NCBI GenBank assembly: GCA_019912545.1
Contig: JAIOIK010000143.1
Span: 1-64,000, forward strand
From: Ignavibacteria bacterium
GTDB lineage: Bacteria > Bacteroidota > Ignavibacteria > Tepidaquicellales > OLB5
Reading direction: 5' to 3'
Length of the DNA: 64,000 nt
Below the pieces are notes generated by a model, which saw only the letters and a program-made list of their open reading frames with translations, was not told the DNA's origin and made no database searches. Positions 1-8,734 of this stretch are shown here, one piece after another (within the stretch, counting starts at the first letter, position 1; every line of letters starts with the position of its first letter). Made by a program: the position numbers and the translations under genes.

Positions 1-506
1 CTAAGTTATTCATTTTGATATTTAATTCCTTTGACTTAAGTCAAAAATGAATATTTTCAAATAATTAATGAATTATGCATAATTTTCCCTAAAATTGCTA
101 TCAGAAAAACGAAAAGCTTTGAAATTAACAGTTAAAAATAAAAAATCCGTTATCTGATTGTTTCTGAAATCATTATCAGTTAGAAAAACCCAAAAATAGA
201 CAATTTTGAAGGGATTTTGAATGGTTTTATTGATTTTTAGTCAAAAATGAAGTTTTCATTATATACAGAACTGGGTGTTTCAAAAAGGACCAGCCACTTC
301 ACATACTCGTGGATAAGTAATTTCTTACTATGGTATCTTTTTTGATTATTTTAGTTCAGTAACATACAACGAGCAAGCAAATTCATAGTAATTATTGCCG
401 AATGAATTCATACCCAAAAACTATTTATTGGAGTTAAGAAATTCAATATTTATTCATTATTAATATTTAGTTTTTTCCAATTCAATATCTCAATGTATAA
501 AAATAT
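1..506. other. Intergenic region, no gene seen
   Basis: AT-rich stretch beyond the 3' end of the aromatic-degradation operon. Stops occur in all frames and no convincing protein is readable. The only structure I see is a 16-bp palindrome at 30-45 (TTTGACTTAAGTCAAA) and a loosely repeated GTCAAAAATGAA stretch near 40-51 and 240-251. No strong terminator hairpin is visible behind the operon end at 507. The neighbouring gene on the left is outside the window. Confidence 0.6.
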
Positions 507-2507
507 TTACTTCCCTTTATACTCCACTTTTTTACCAATAGAGCTTAAACCCAGCAATGCATCTTCAGATGAAAAAATGTAGTTCAAATGTTCCAGCTCT
601 GATGAACATCCTTTCGAATCATTTATTAGTTTTTCGGCAGTTTTAACAGCAAGAGGCGCTTTATAATTAATTCTTCCAATCAGTTTATCATAAAGTTTGG
701 CATTTGATTCGTTTTCTACACCATATTCAGAAATTCCGAAAACATAATGAGCGAAGAAATTCTGAATACTCAAATATCTATCATCCAAAACCTGCTCTTT
801 AATACTTGCCGGTACAGGTTTGCTCCCTTCAAACATTTCAAACATTTCGGTAATATTAATTATCTTATCCACTAAACCGATCTTCTTTGCGTCTTGTGCA
901 TTTAACATATCACCTGTAAAGACCAGATACTTAGTCAGCTCTTTTCCTATTTTATTTTGCGTCCTCTGTGTTCCCCCCAGGCCGGGATAGATACCGATTC
1001 CGGTTTCAGGATAAGCTAAAACTGCTCCCGGAAGTGCCAAAATAACATCGGCACATAGAGCAAGTTCAAGTCCGCCGCCAAGAGTCAAACCGTTTAGTAC
1101 TGCAACAACATTTTTGGAGCTGTTATCTATTTTATTATATACATTTTGACAATATTCAGTGAACTTTACTATTTTATCAATTGAATTTGACTTAATATTA
1201 TCAATAAAGAACTTAATATCCGCACCGGCTACAAAAGCTTTACCTGAGCCTGTAATGAAAATAGTTTTTATAGCGGGGTCAGAATTTACGAGATCAAATT
1301 TTTCTTCAAGCTGATTTACAACTGTTTTATTTAAAGCATTCATATCTTCGGGACGGCTTATCGTAATTACAGCAGTATCATCTTTTTTCGATAAACTTAC
1401 AAGCTCCAGCTCCCAGTATTCCCGGCCTATAGTATCCGGAATTTTTGCAGCGTATTTTTCCGCAATCATACATATCAGCTTTCTGACTTCACTTTCACCA
1501 AATTTCTTCATCAAGTCGATAGGCCCTTTTCTCCATGCCAGCCCTATCCTTGCACCGCGGTTTATCTCAACAGGAGAACATACCTTTTCTTCAAGAAGCT
1601 CCGAACAGACATAAAATATCACACCCAGAAGCCTGTCATCAATTACTTTTTTTGTCTCAGCGCATATCGCTGTTAAATCTGCATCATCTATTTTCCAGTT
1701 TTCTCTCTTATCTGCCTGAAGTTTTAATGAATTTGCAGCTTCATAAAGCTTGCCGTAGTGCTCAAGTGTTTTTTCAGCATGATACGCTACGGACACCCCT
1801 GTTGCATTCATTAGTGCAAACGGGCCCATTCCAATTGAAAGTGTCTTCATACAAACTGCATCAATTTCTCCTGCGGTTGCAATTCTTTCTTCAAGAAGCC
1901 GAACTGCTTCATTAAGCCAGGGAACAAAAAACCTGTTTACAACAAAACCATAGGCATCTTTACATGTAATTGAATCTTTGCCGGACTGAACCGAAAAAAC
2001 CTCCATAGACTTATATGTTTCGGCAGAGGTATGCTCCCCAGGAATAATTTCAACCAGTCTATTCTTTGCAGCATGATAAAAATAATGAACACCTATAAAT
2101 CTTTCAGGGGAAGAAATATTCTTGGCAAGTTCAGAAACAGAAAATGATGAAGTATTGGTTGCAATTATTGTTTCTTTTGATAATACCAAATCAAGCTTCC
2201 TAAAAAGTTCAGCTTTTGCATCGAAATTTTCAAAAATGGCTTCAATCACAAGATCTGCTCTGGTCAAGTCGCTAATATTTGCAGAACCATGAATTTGCGA
2301 GAGTATTTTATCCGCTTTTTCAGGTGTAAAAATTTTCTTTTCTATACCTTCATCTAAGGTATCTTTTATTCTTTGCAACCCCCTTTTTACAAAATCTATA
2401 TCGGTATCCAACATGATTACGTCAAATCCTTCCATAGCAAATTTTTGTGCTAACGCTGCGCCCATAGTGCCTGCGCCGGCAACTCCAACTGTTTTTATTA
2501 TCTTCAT
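507..2507 (-). CDS. 3-hydroxyacyl-CoA dehydrogenase / enoyl-CoA hydratase fusion
   Basis: Bifunctional beta-oxidation enzyme, 666 residues. The N-terminal half is an NAD-dependent 3-hydroxyacyl-CoA dehydrogenase: Rossmann motif GAGTMG at 11-16, ATNTSS at 116-121, catalytic His candidate at 141 and GFVVNR ending at Asn191. The C-terminal half (about 375-660) is a crotonase: oxyanion-hole region AGADI at 427-431 and both acid residues of the hydratase family (Glu481 in GGGLEL, Glu501 in YPETGIG). The order is reversed relative to FadB and resembles the archaeal crotonyl-CoA hydratase/3-hydroxybutyryl-CoA dehydrogenase. It is the last gene of the operon, 7 bp after dch. The expected role is oxidation of the 3-hydroxypimelyl-CoA released by ring opening, or of the C4-C6 intermediates after it. 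The normal HFFNP motif reads HYFYH here. Confidence 0.88.
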   Translation of the reverse strand: MKIIKTVGVAGAGTMGAALAQKFAMEGFDVIMLDTDIDFVKRGLQRIKDTLDEGIEKKIFTPEKADKILSQIHGSANISDLTRADLVIEAIFENFDAKAELFRKLDLVLSKETIIATNTSSFSVSELAKNISSPERFIGVHYFYHAAKNRLVEIIPGEHTSAETYKSMEVFSVQSGKDSITCKDAYGFVVNRFFVPWLNEAVRLLEERIATAGEIDAVCMKTLSIGMGPFALMNATGVSVAYHAEKTLEHYGKLYEAANSLKLQADKRENWKIDDADLTAICAETKKVIDDRLLGVIFYVCSELLEEKVCSPVEINRGARIGLAWRKGPIDLMKKFGESEVRKLICMIAEKYAAKIPDTIGREYWELELVSLSKKDDTAVITISRPEDMNALNKTVVNQLEEKFDLVNSDPAIKTIFITGSGKAFVAGADIKFFIDNIKSNSIDKIVKFTEYCQNVYNKIDNSSKNVVAVLNGLTLGGGLELALCADVILALPGAVLAYPETGIGIYPGLGGTQRTQNKIGKELTKYLVFTGDMLNAQDAKKIGLVDKIINITEMFEMFEGSKPVPASIKEQVLDDRYLSIQNFFAHYVFGISEYGVENESNAKLYDKLIGRINYKAPLAVKTAEKLINDSKGCSSELEHLNYIFSSEDALLGLSSIGKKVEYKGK

Positions 2508-2514
2508 TTTTTAA

Positions 2515-3288
2515 TTATCTATTTTTCCAATCGGGTTTTCTTTTTTCTAAAAAGGATATTATTCCTTCATTAGAATCTTCAGTTTCCATCATATTGTTCA
2601 CATACAAGTTTTCAAGTTCTATTAACTCTTTTTTCAATACCTTATCAAATACATGTCTTGCTGCTTTAACTGCGTAACGAAGTGATGAAGCGCTTTTGGG
2701 AAGAATGAAGCTGTTTATAAATTCATCAGTTCCGGCAGATAAAGATACCCTGTCATCAAATACTTCATTAACCATTCCATATGCTTTGGCAACATCGACA
2801 GTAATCGTTTTCCCTGTTATGAGCAATTCTTCGGCTTTAGCGCTTCCGATTTTCATAGGCAGTAAAAGCGAAGCCGGTGGAGGGAAGACACCCAGTGTGA
2901 TCTCAGGCTGACCAAATTTTGCAGTTCTCTCAGCAAAAATAAAATTGCACATCAGGCACAACTCCATAGCGCCGCCCAGGCACTGTCCCCAGACTTTTGC
3001 CGCAGTTGGAATACTTAGCTCAATGAGTGAGTAAAACAAATTATGAAAATTCCGCAGCATCTCACCTGCCTGTTCTTTCCTGTGCTCCTCTACGCTGGCA
3101 CCAAATGAAAAATGATTGCCTTCTCCTTCAAATGTGATCAGTTTCAAACTGTTCATCGTTTCGAATTGATTAAGCAAACTCTGCAAGTCATGCATCATTG
3201 CCAAATCCATCACATTGCCCTTTGGCGCGTTCAGCACAACTCTTGCCACAGTATTATCTAATAAGTATTCTACATTTACCTTTTCCAT
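2515..3288 (-). CDS. dch: Cyclohexa-1,5-diene-1-carbonyl-CoA hydratase
   Basis: Crotonase-family protein of 257 residues. In the benzoyl-CoA pathway it adds water to the dienoyl-CoA made by benzoyl-CoA reductase, giving 6-hydroxycyclohex-1-ene-1-carboxyl-CoA. Family-typical features are FSFGASVEEH near residue 60, GQCLGGAMEL with its acid residue, and QPEITLGVFPPPAS, a signature that separates Dch from ordinary enoyl-CoA hydratases. The next two enzymes of the same route (had, oah) lie directly upstream in the operon, which fixes the assignment better than homology alone. Spacing is 29 bp to oah and 7 bp to the downstream dehydrogenase/hydratase fusion. Confidence 0.88.
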   Translation of the reverse strand: MEKVNVEYLLDNTVARVVLNAPKGNVMDLAMMHDLQSLLNQFETMNSLKLITFEGEGNHFSFGASVEEHRKEQAGEMLRNFHNLFYSLIELSIPTAAKVWGQCLGGAMELCLMCNFIFAERTAKFGQPEITLGVFPPPASLLLPMKIGSAKAEELLITGKTITVDVAKAYGMVNEVFDDRVSLSAGTDEFINSFILPKSASSLRYAVKAARHVFDKVLKKELIELENLYVNNMMETEDSNEGIISFLEKRKPDWKNR

Positions 3289-3317
3289 TTTTTCTCAATT
3301 CTTAATTAATATTTCCA

Positions 3318-4409
3318 TTAATTATTCTTATACTGTGGTGAAATATCTTTTATCATATCATCGTTCCATTCTCTTCCTTCGGCAAGAAATTTTCTAAGCA
3401 TAATAAAATCAACTTCCCTGTTATCTTTCGGCCCATCATTAAATGCACGGAACCCCGCTTTTGCTTCTGTCATCATGTTCAAGCCAAGCCATTCCCTGCT
3501 GTTTTCTTTGTTCATATCCCAGTGTTCCAGCTTCTTTTTGCGCAGTGATTGCAGTGTTTTGGTAAGGCAGTTTGGGAATGTGTATAACAATCTTGTACAC
3601 AGTTTATTGACGGCTTCATCAAGCAATTCAAGGCTTGTTTCGCATTGCTTTAGCCGTTGTTTACCTTCAGCAAGCTCTTCTCCGCTTTTCAATTTACCAT
3701 ATATGATGCTGCCGAATTCATCCAGCATCTTATCGGTATGAACCAGAGGATTTGGAATGAATTTCCCGTTATGTTTATTTGAAGGCACAATCTGAGTCAG
3801 CAGCCCGTACATCAATGCTTCATGCGCGCTCCAGGGATCGCAGGCAGTACATGAATACATTGCCCTTTCTATACCGGCAAATAAATGAAGAAAATCTGTT
3901 GAGCCCCCATCAGGAACACTTCCGTGTTTTGGACCGGCTTGTCCGAATTTTGCCATATCCTGTGCAATAGAATAATCGCATGCCATTCCGATTTCCTGTC
4001 CGCCTCCGATCCTCATTCCGTTTACCCTGCAAATAACGGGCTTATCACACATGAGGATATTAGAAACCATATCATTGAACAATCTCATGTATTGTTTATA
4101 TTCACCGGGATTGCCTGCATAATACTCGGCATATTCTTTTGTATTACCGCCTGTGCAAAATGCTTTATCTCCCGCACCGGTAAATACAACAGCAACAACA
4201 TCCCTGTCATTTGAAGCTTCCCTGAATGCAAGAATCACTTCTTTTACAGCACCTGTAGTATAGGAGTTGTATTGTTTAGGGTTGTTCAGATATATCCACT
4301 TATTATATAATCCATCTATGGGTTTGCCCTCTTTATCAAGACATGCTTTTTTTTCAACTAATATTTCTTTATAGTTGTAACTAACCAGATTGTGATTTTT
4401 TAATTCCAT
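3318..4409 (-). CDS. oah: 6-oxocyclohex-1-ene-1-carbonyl-CoA hydrolase (ring-opening)
   Basis: Crotonase-superfamily hydrolase of 363 residues, the BamA/Oah type. It adds water and opens the alicyclic ring of 6-oxocyclohex-1-ene-1-carbonyl-CoA to 3-hydroxypimelyl-CoA, the committing step after dearomatisation. The length is about 100 residues more than a normal crotonase, as usual for this enzyme. Readable family motifs are GNTKEYAEYYAGNPGEY near residue 95, NGMRIGGGQEIGMACDYS and AGPKHGSVPDGGSTDFL in the core. This gene is a widely used marker for anaerobic aromatic degradation. It sits between had (44 bp upstream) and dch (29 bp downstream). Confidence 0.93.
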   Translation of the reverse strand: MELKNHNLVSYNYKEILVEKKACLDKEGKPIDGLYNKWIYLNNPKQYNSYTTGAVKEVILAFREASNDRDVVAVVFTGAGDKAFCTGGNTKEYAEYYAGNPGEYKQYMRLFNDMVSNILMCDKPVICRVNGMRIGGGQEIGMACDYSIAQDMAKFGQAGPKHGSVPDGGSTDFLHLFAGIERAMYSCTACDPWSAHEALMYGLLTQIVPSNKHNGKFIPNPLVHTDKMLDEFGSIIYGKLKSGEELAEGKQRLKQCETSLELLDEAVNKLCTRLLYTFPNCLTKTLQSLRKKKLEHWDMNKENSREWLGLNMMTEAKAGFRAFNDGPKDNREVDFIMLRKFLAEGREWNDDMIKDISPQYKNN

Positions 4410-4453
4410 ATTATTTTTTGCTAGATGTTAGTTTTATAAATGTAACTTCATTT

Positions 4454-5515
4454 TCAATAGTCAGGAACCATAATTGAACGCTTAACGTATTTATGCTCTA
4501 GAGTATTCTTAAAAACCTCGTTTATTTTCGAAAGAGGAAACAGTTCAACAAAATCTTTAACATTTAACTTACCGGTTGAAACAAGATCAACAACTTCAGG
4601 ATACAGCTCAGGCATACACCCCCAGGTGCCGATAACCTTCGCATCAAAAGCCATTAGGTTACTCAGCCTAAGCTCAAGCTTATCCATAGTAAAACCTACA
4701 ATTGAAAGTGTTGATGCAAATGTAAGGAGATTGTAAGCAAGCTCCTGTCCAGATTTGGTTCCGGAAAACTCAAATATTTTCCACCCGTATCTTGATGCGC
4801 CTAGTTCTTTGCAAACTAATTTTACCTTATCTTTAACTGCTTTTATATCAAGACCCGATGAGTTCAATACTGCATCAGCGCCATTGGATTTGGCAATATT
4901 CAGTTTTGCATCATTAATATCTATTGCCAGAACTTTAGCTCCGAATATTTTAGCTATCTGCGCGCCGTAAATTCCGACCCCGCCAACTCCAATCACAATT
5001 GCGAGGTCGCCCGGTTCTAAACAAGCTTTTTTTATCACCTGGTATGGAGTTGAAATTGCATCAGCAATAACGGCAAGCTCTTCAAGTGAGTGATTTTTAA
5101 GTGCACCCTCTGGTACAGTACAAAGATAGCGGTAAGGTACTTTAACATGAGATGCAAATCCACCGTCAAAATCGTTGCCCGGCATTTTCTGGTTCTGGCA
5201 AATATTGCTAATTCCTTTTTTGCAAAGTTCACACTCACCGCATGGCAATACTGCCGGAATTATTACTTTTTTCCCCATCCATTCAGATGGACCTGCAATA
5301 ACAATACCGCTAATTTCATGCCCAAGAGTTAAGGGAAGCGAATGCTTTGTTTTAACACCTGAATGCCAGAAGCTGAGATCTGTGTGACATACTCCGCAAC
5401 CGGCTACTTTCACAATTACTTCGCTTTCATCCGGTTCAGGTATCGGACTTTCAAAATATTTGAATTCCTGTTTCAACTCTAACATTTGCCAGGAATGCAT
5501 TTTACCATTATTCAT
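4454..5515 (-). CDS. had: 6-hydroxycyclohex-1-ene-1-carbonyl-CoA dehydrogenase
   Basis: Zinc-type medium-chain alcohol dehydrogenase, 353 residues. In this setting it oxidises 6-hydroxycyclohex-1-ene-1-carboxyl-CoA to the 6-oxo compound with NAD+. Catalytic zinc ligands are suggested by Cys43 (GVCHTD) and His66 (GHE). The structural zinc lobe is complete: Cys92, Cys95, Cys98, Cys106. A dinucleotide motif GVGGVG follows near 176. On sequence alone it could be any zinc alcohol dehydrogenase. The position between a thiolase and oah/dch makes the Had role very likely. Confidence 0.87.
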   Translation of the reverse strand: MNNGKMHSWQMLELKQEFKYFESPIPEPDESEVIVKVAGCGVCHTDLSFWHSGVKTKHSLPLTLGHEISGIVIAGPSEWMGKKVIIPAVLPCGECELCKKGISNICQNQKMPGNDFDGGFASHVKVPYRYLCTVPEGALKNHSLEELAVIADAISTPYQVIKKACLEPGDLAIVIGVGGVGIYGAQIAKIFGAKVLAIDINDAKLNIAKSNGADAVLNSSGLDIKAVKDKVKLVCKELGASRYGWKIFEFSGTKSGQELAYNLLTFASTLSIVGFTMDKLELRLSNLMAFDAKVIGTWGCMPELYPEVVDLVSTGKLNVKDFVELFPLSKINEVFKNTLEHKYVKRSIMVPDY

Positions 5516-5597
5516 TTTTACTCTCGAATTTATTAATTATTCAACATATTTCGGTGTTCCTTATTCCCAAACTCCCATAAAGGAGAAGAAAGTTTTG

Positions 5598-6860
5598 TTA
5601 CAAATTTATATTCTCGTATAATATTGCCGTACCCTGCCCACCGCCTACACAGGCCGAAGCAATACCGTATTTTGCTTTTCTTGCTATAAGTTCTCTTGAT
5701 ATTGTAAGTGATAGCCGCACACCTGTTGCTCCAAGAGGATGTCCGATCGCAATTGCACCACCGTTTACATTCAGTTTATTTCTATCCAATTTAAGTTCAC
5801 GTTCACAGGCAACCAGCTGCGCACCAAATGCTTCGTTTATTTCAAATAGATCAATATCATCAAGCTTCAGCCCGGTCATTTCGAGAATAATTTTTATCGC
5901 AGGGACAGGACCAATGCCCATATATTTAGGATCAACTCCGCAGGCAGAAGATCCGATAATTTTTGCAATCGGTTTTAACGATTTGCCTTCGATAAATGAT
6001 TTTGAGCCTACAATTGCCGCCGCAGCGCCATCTACTATTCCGCTTGAGTTACCTGCAGATTGAATTCCATCTTTGATAAACGCGGAAGGTAGCTTTTGCA
6101 GAGATTCCAAAGTAGTTGAACGAATGTTTTCATCCAGGTTAAAATCTATCACTCCCTTTGGTAACTTAACTTTTCGCGGTTTCAACCCTTCTGTTTCAAA
6201 AACGGTAGAATTTAATATTGTTATTTCACCGGTAAAAACACCGCTTTGTTTTGCTGCAAGGGCTCGATCGCAGGAAATTTTTGCATATTCATCAACTTCA
6301 GAGCGCAGGATATTATATCTCTTAGCAAGATTCTCGGCTGTTTCACCCATTGGATAACCCGCAGCAGTATCATCAAGCGCAACCCACAGCATATCTTGAA
6401 AGTCTATTTTGCCAAGCTGGTATCCTAAACGGTTTCCGAAACTAACGGTAGGAGCCAGTGACATATTTTCTGTACCGCAGCATAAAACGCTATCGGCTTT
6501 ACCAAGTGATATTTGTTCACTTGCTGAAATAATTGTTTCAAGCCCCGAAGCGCATATCCTCTGTACCATTAATGTGGGTACGGTTATTGGAACACCCGAA
6601 AAAAGGGCTATGTGTCTCGGGAGGAAATAAGCATCAGGACATGCCTGGCCAATGTTTGCAATAACAACTTGGTCAATATCACCGGCGCTGACACCCGTCT
6701 TTTCAAGTGCGCCTTTTGAGGCAAATATTCCAAGATCTGTTGGCGATACTCTGGCAAGTGTTCCGCAAAATTTACCAAATGGAGTTCTGGCCCCGCCTGC
6801 GAGATATATATCATCAAATAAGATGCCTATTCCTTTTTCTTTGTTGTGATAAGATTTCAT
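5598..6860 (-). CDS. Thiolase (acetyl-CoA acyltransferase)
   Basis: Thiolase of 420 residues with all catalytic elements: nucleophile Cys103 in RICASG, NEAFGAQ, active-site His374 in AIGHPLGATG, and Cys404 in SACVGGGQG near the C-terminus. It would cleave a 3-oxoacyl-CoA such as 3-oxopimelyl-CoA to acetyl-CoA and a shortened acyl-CoA, closing the beta-oxidation part of the pathway. A biosynthetic acetoacetyl-CoA activity cannot be excluded from sequence. It begins 8 bp after the reductase/ATPase fusion gene and is followed by an 82-bp gap before had, the second largest gap in this operon. Confidence 0.85.
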   Translation of the reverse strand: MKSYHNKEKGIGILFDDIYLAGGARTPFGKFCGTLARVSPTDLGIFASKGALEKTGVSAGDIDQVVIANIGQACPDAYFLPRHIALFSGVPITVPTLMVQRICASGLETIISASEQISLGKADSVLCCGTENMSLAPTVSFGNRLGYQLGKIDFQDMLWVALDDTAAGYPMGETAENLAKRYNILRSEVDEYAKISCDRALAAKQSGVFTGEITILNSTVFETEGLKPRKVKLPKGVIDFNLDENIRSTTLESLQKLPSAFIKDGIQSAGNSSGIVDGAAAAIVGSKSFIEGKSLKPIAKIIGSSACGVDPKYMGIGPVPAIKIILEMTGLKLDDIDLFEINEAFGAQLVACERELKLDRNKLNVNGGAIAIGHPLGATGVRLSLTISRELIARKAKYGIASACVGGGQGTAILYENINL

Positions 6861-6868
6861 TTTATTAT

Positions 6869-8722
6869 TTATGTGTGTTCTTCAATAACATCTGTTGGAA
6901 TTGATTTTAAAAAATGCTGCTTAGCTGTAAGCGCTGCCCCAAAAGCTACCATGAATTGAGGCTTTTCGACAACATGCACTTCATGTTTCAGTTTCTCTGA
7001 AAGAAGTGCTTTAAGATAAGGATGATGCGCTATTACACCACCGATAACATAAGTAGGGATAGTCGGGTCAACTCGTAAACGCGCTATTTTATTTGCCAGT
7101 GAGAGATAAATTCCCCGTGATATATCATCTATTGGTATGCCGTTATACAACCAGCCCATGATTTCGGTTTTGGCAAAAACAGTGCAAAAGCTGTTAAGTT
7201 CAACATTATATTTTGATTTTGAGGCAAGATTGCTCATCTCGGATACTTTTATATCTGCCTTTTCAGCAATTTCGGTGAGAAAAGATCCTGTTCCTGCGGC
7301 GCATTTATCATTCATATAAAAGCTATCTACACTGTTATAGCCATCACATTTTATTATCTTAATGTCTTCACCGCCAATATCTATTATATTCTTTTCGCCC
7401 GGGAAATATGCCGATACTGCGGAGGCGGCGCAGTTGATTTCAGTTTTTATCATTTCAGCATCCGGAAAGTGCTTTCTGCCGTAACCTGTTGCGCATGAAT
7501 ATTTTATCCTGTATTCAGCATTAACTGCTTCTAGTACATGTTTAAGCGCAATCCGGTCGCGGTTGGCTGTTTTAAGCACCGTATCAAAGAGAATGTTCTC
7601 ATCTTCATCAATTACTGCAAATTTCATGAAAGCCGATCCAAGATCTATCCCAAGATAACAATCACCAGCCTCTGCAGCTCGGGCTTTATCAAAATTAACC
7701 AGTCTCTTCTTTGCGGAATCCCCTGTAGATGCAAAAGTAATAACAGATGTCAGATTTGTCTGCAGAGTTTTAAACGACATAGCCTTTACCATATTTGCAA
7801 GGGCCAGGTTAAGAGAAGTTCTTATATAATGTTTTTGCCCGTATTCTACAATTTTCCCATTCATAAAATCAATTTCAGTAGGCCGGTTATTGATGAGATC
7901 CACGGCAAGAGAGGGATAATGATGTCCTGCTTTACGCAGGTAGCGCATACATTTACGGATAAAATCATCTTCGAATTTAATCTTCTCTGCTTCGGCAACT
8001 TCAACTGCTTCCTGAATTACTACTTCAATGAGTTCTAATGAGTCAGGGATTTCCATTGCTTCCTTCAGTGTTAATTTACCAATGCCGCATAAGGGACTCA
8101 AAGCAGAGTTCAGAATAGTCTTTTCCCATATTCTTTTAAGTATTTCAAAAGAGTGTAGTGTCTTAGTATCAAGAAAAACTTCAGTGAGTCTATCAGATAT
8201 CATCTGCGCGAACTCAATATGTGAATCATCCATAGAAGCCAGGTAATTTGGAGGATTAAAGAACGATACCTTAACTATGTTTGGGGCATTAAGGTTACCG
8301 GCAAAATTTATAACTAAACGCAGGGTCTTTGATTCACCGAACGCATTAATGAACATAAGTTCGCTGTCTATTCCGTTTTGAGCACACATTACCTTGAGTT
8401 TTTCGTTATCAAGTTTGACCGCATCAGTCAGGCTATCCAGGGTCTGATACGTCTTCAGCGCAAATACAAGGAGATCGGGATCAAACTTTTTCAGGTCAAG
8501 TACATCAGTATAGATGTTTTCGAAGTAAGCCTGCTTGCTAATTGCTCCTTCAAGTTTAACGCCTTCGTTACGGATTAGATTTATTTTTATTTTATCTTTA
8601 TCACACACTGCAACTTCAAAGCCGGCTTCTTTTAGATGAACAGCAAGGATTATTCCTACCGGTCCAAGCCCAACTACAGCTATTTTCAGGGGCTTTGCGC
8701 TAATATTTTCAGGATTTTCCAT
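6869..8722 (-). CDS. Ketopantoate-reductase-like domain fused to BcrA/BadF-type ATPase
   Basis: Two-domain protein of 617 residues. Residues 12-325 form a 2-dehydropantoate 2-reductase (ApbA/PanE) domain: nucleotide motif GLGPVG at 18-23, catalytic Lys201 in WEKTILN and the family motif PTEIDFMNG at 281-289. Residues 355-605 form an ASKHA ATPase of the BcrA/BadF/BzdQ/HgdC family: GIDLGS at 358-363, DIGGED at 448-453, cluster ligands Cys474 (DKCAAGTG) and Cys513 (SFCTVF). Such ATPases pass electrons one at a time to HgdB/BcrB-type partners. The gene lies 12 bp after a BcrB-like gene, its probable partner. I do not know a characterised protein with this architecture. The substrate of the reductase domain is unknown. 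Confidence 0.8.
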   Translation of the reverse strand: MENPENISAKPLKIAVVGLGPVGIILAVHLKEAGFEVAVCDKDKIKINLIRNEGVKLEGAISKQAYFENIYTDVLDLKKFDPDLLVFALKTYQTLDSLTDAVKLDNEKLKVMCAQNGIDSELMFINAFGESKTLRLVINFAGNLNAPNIVKVSFFNPPNYLASMDDSHIEFAQMISDRLTEVFLDTKTLHSFEILKRIWEKTILNSALSPLCGIGKLTLKEAMEIPDSLELIEVVIQEAVEVAEAEKIKFEDDFIRKCMRYLRKAGHHYPSLAVDLINNRPTEIDFMNGKIVEYGQKHYIRTSLNLALANMVKAMSFKTLQTNLTSVITFASTGDSAKKRLVNFDKARAAEAGDCYLGIDLGSAFMKFAVIDEDENILFDTVLKTANRDRIALKHVLEAVNAEYRIKYSCATGYGRKHFPDAEMIKTEINCAASAVSAYFPGEKNIIDIGGEDIKIIKCDGYNSVDSFYMNDKCAAGTGSFLTEIAEKADIKVSEMSNLASKSKYNVELNSFCTVFAKTEIMGWLYNGIPIDDISRGIYLSLANKIARLRVDPTIPTYVIGGVIAHHPYLKALLSEKLKHEVHVVEKPQFMVAFGAALTAKQHFLKSIPTDVIEEHT

Positions 8723-8734
8723 TTATTAAATATC

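Noticed and set aside
1535..1915. 126-residue plus-strand open frame
   Set aside because: Antisense to the dehydrogenase/hydratase fusion gene, whose conserved motifs continue through this stretch; no family resemblance.
7538..8038. 166-residue plus-strand open frame
   Set aside because: Antisense to the well-conserved reductase/ATPase fusion; cysteine- and phenylalanine-rich translation without motif.
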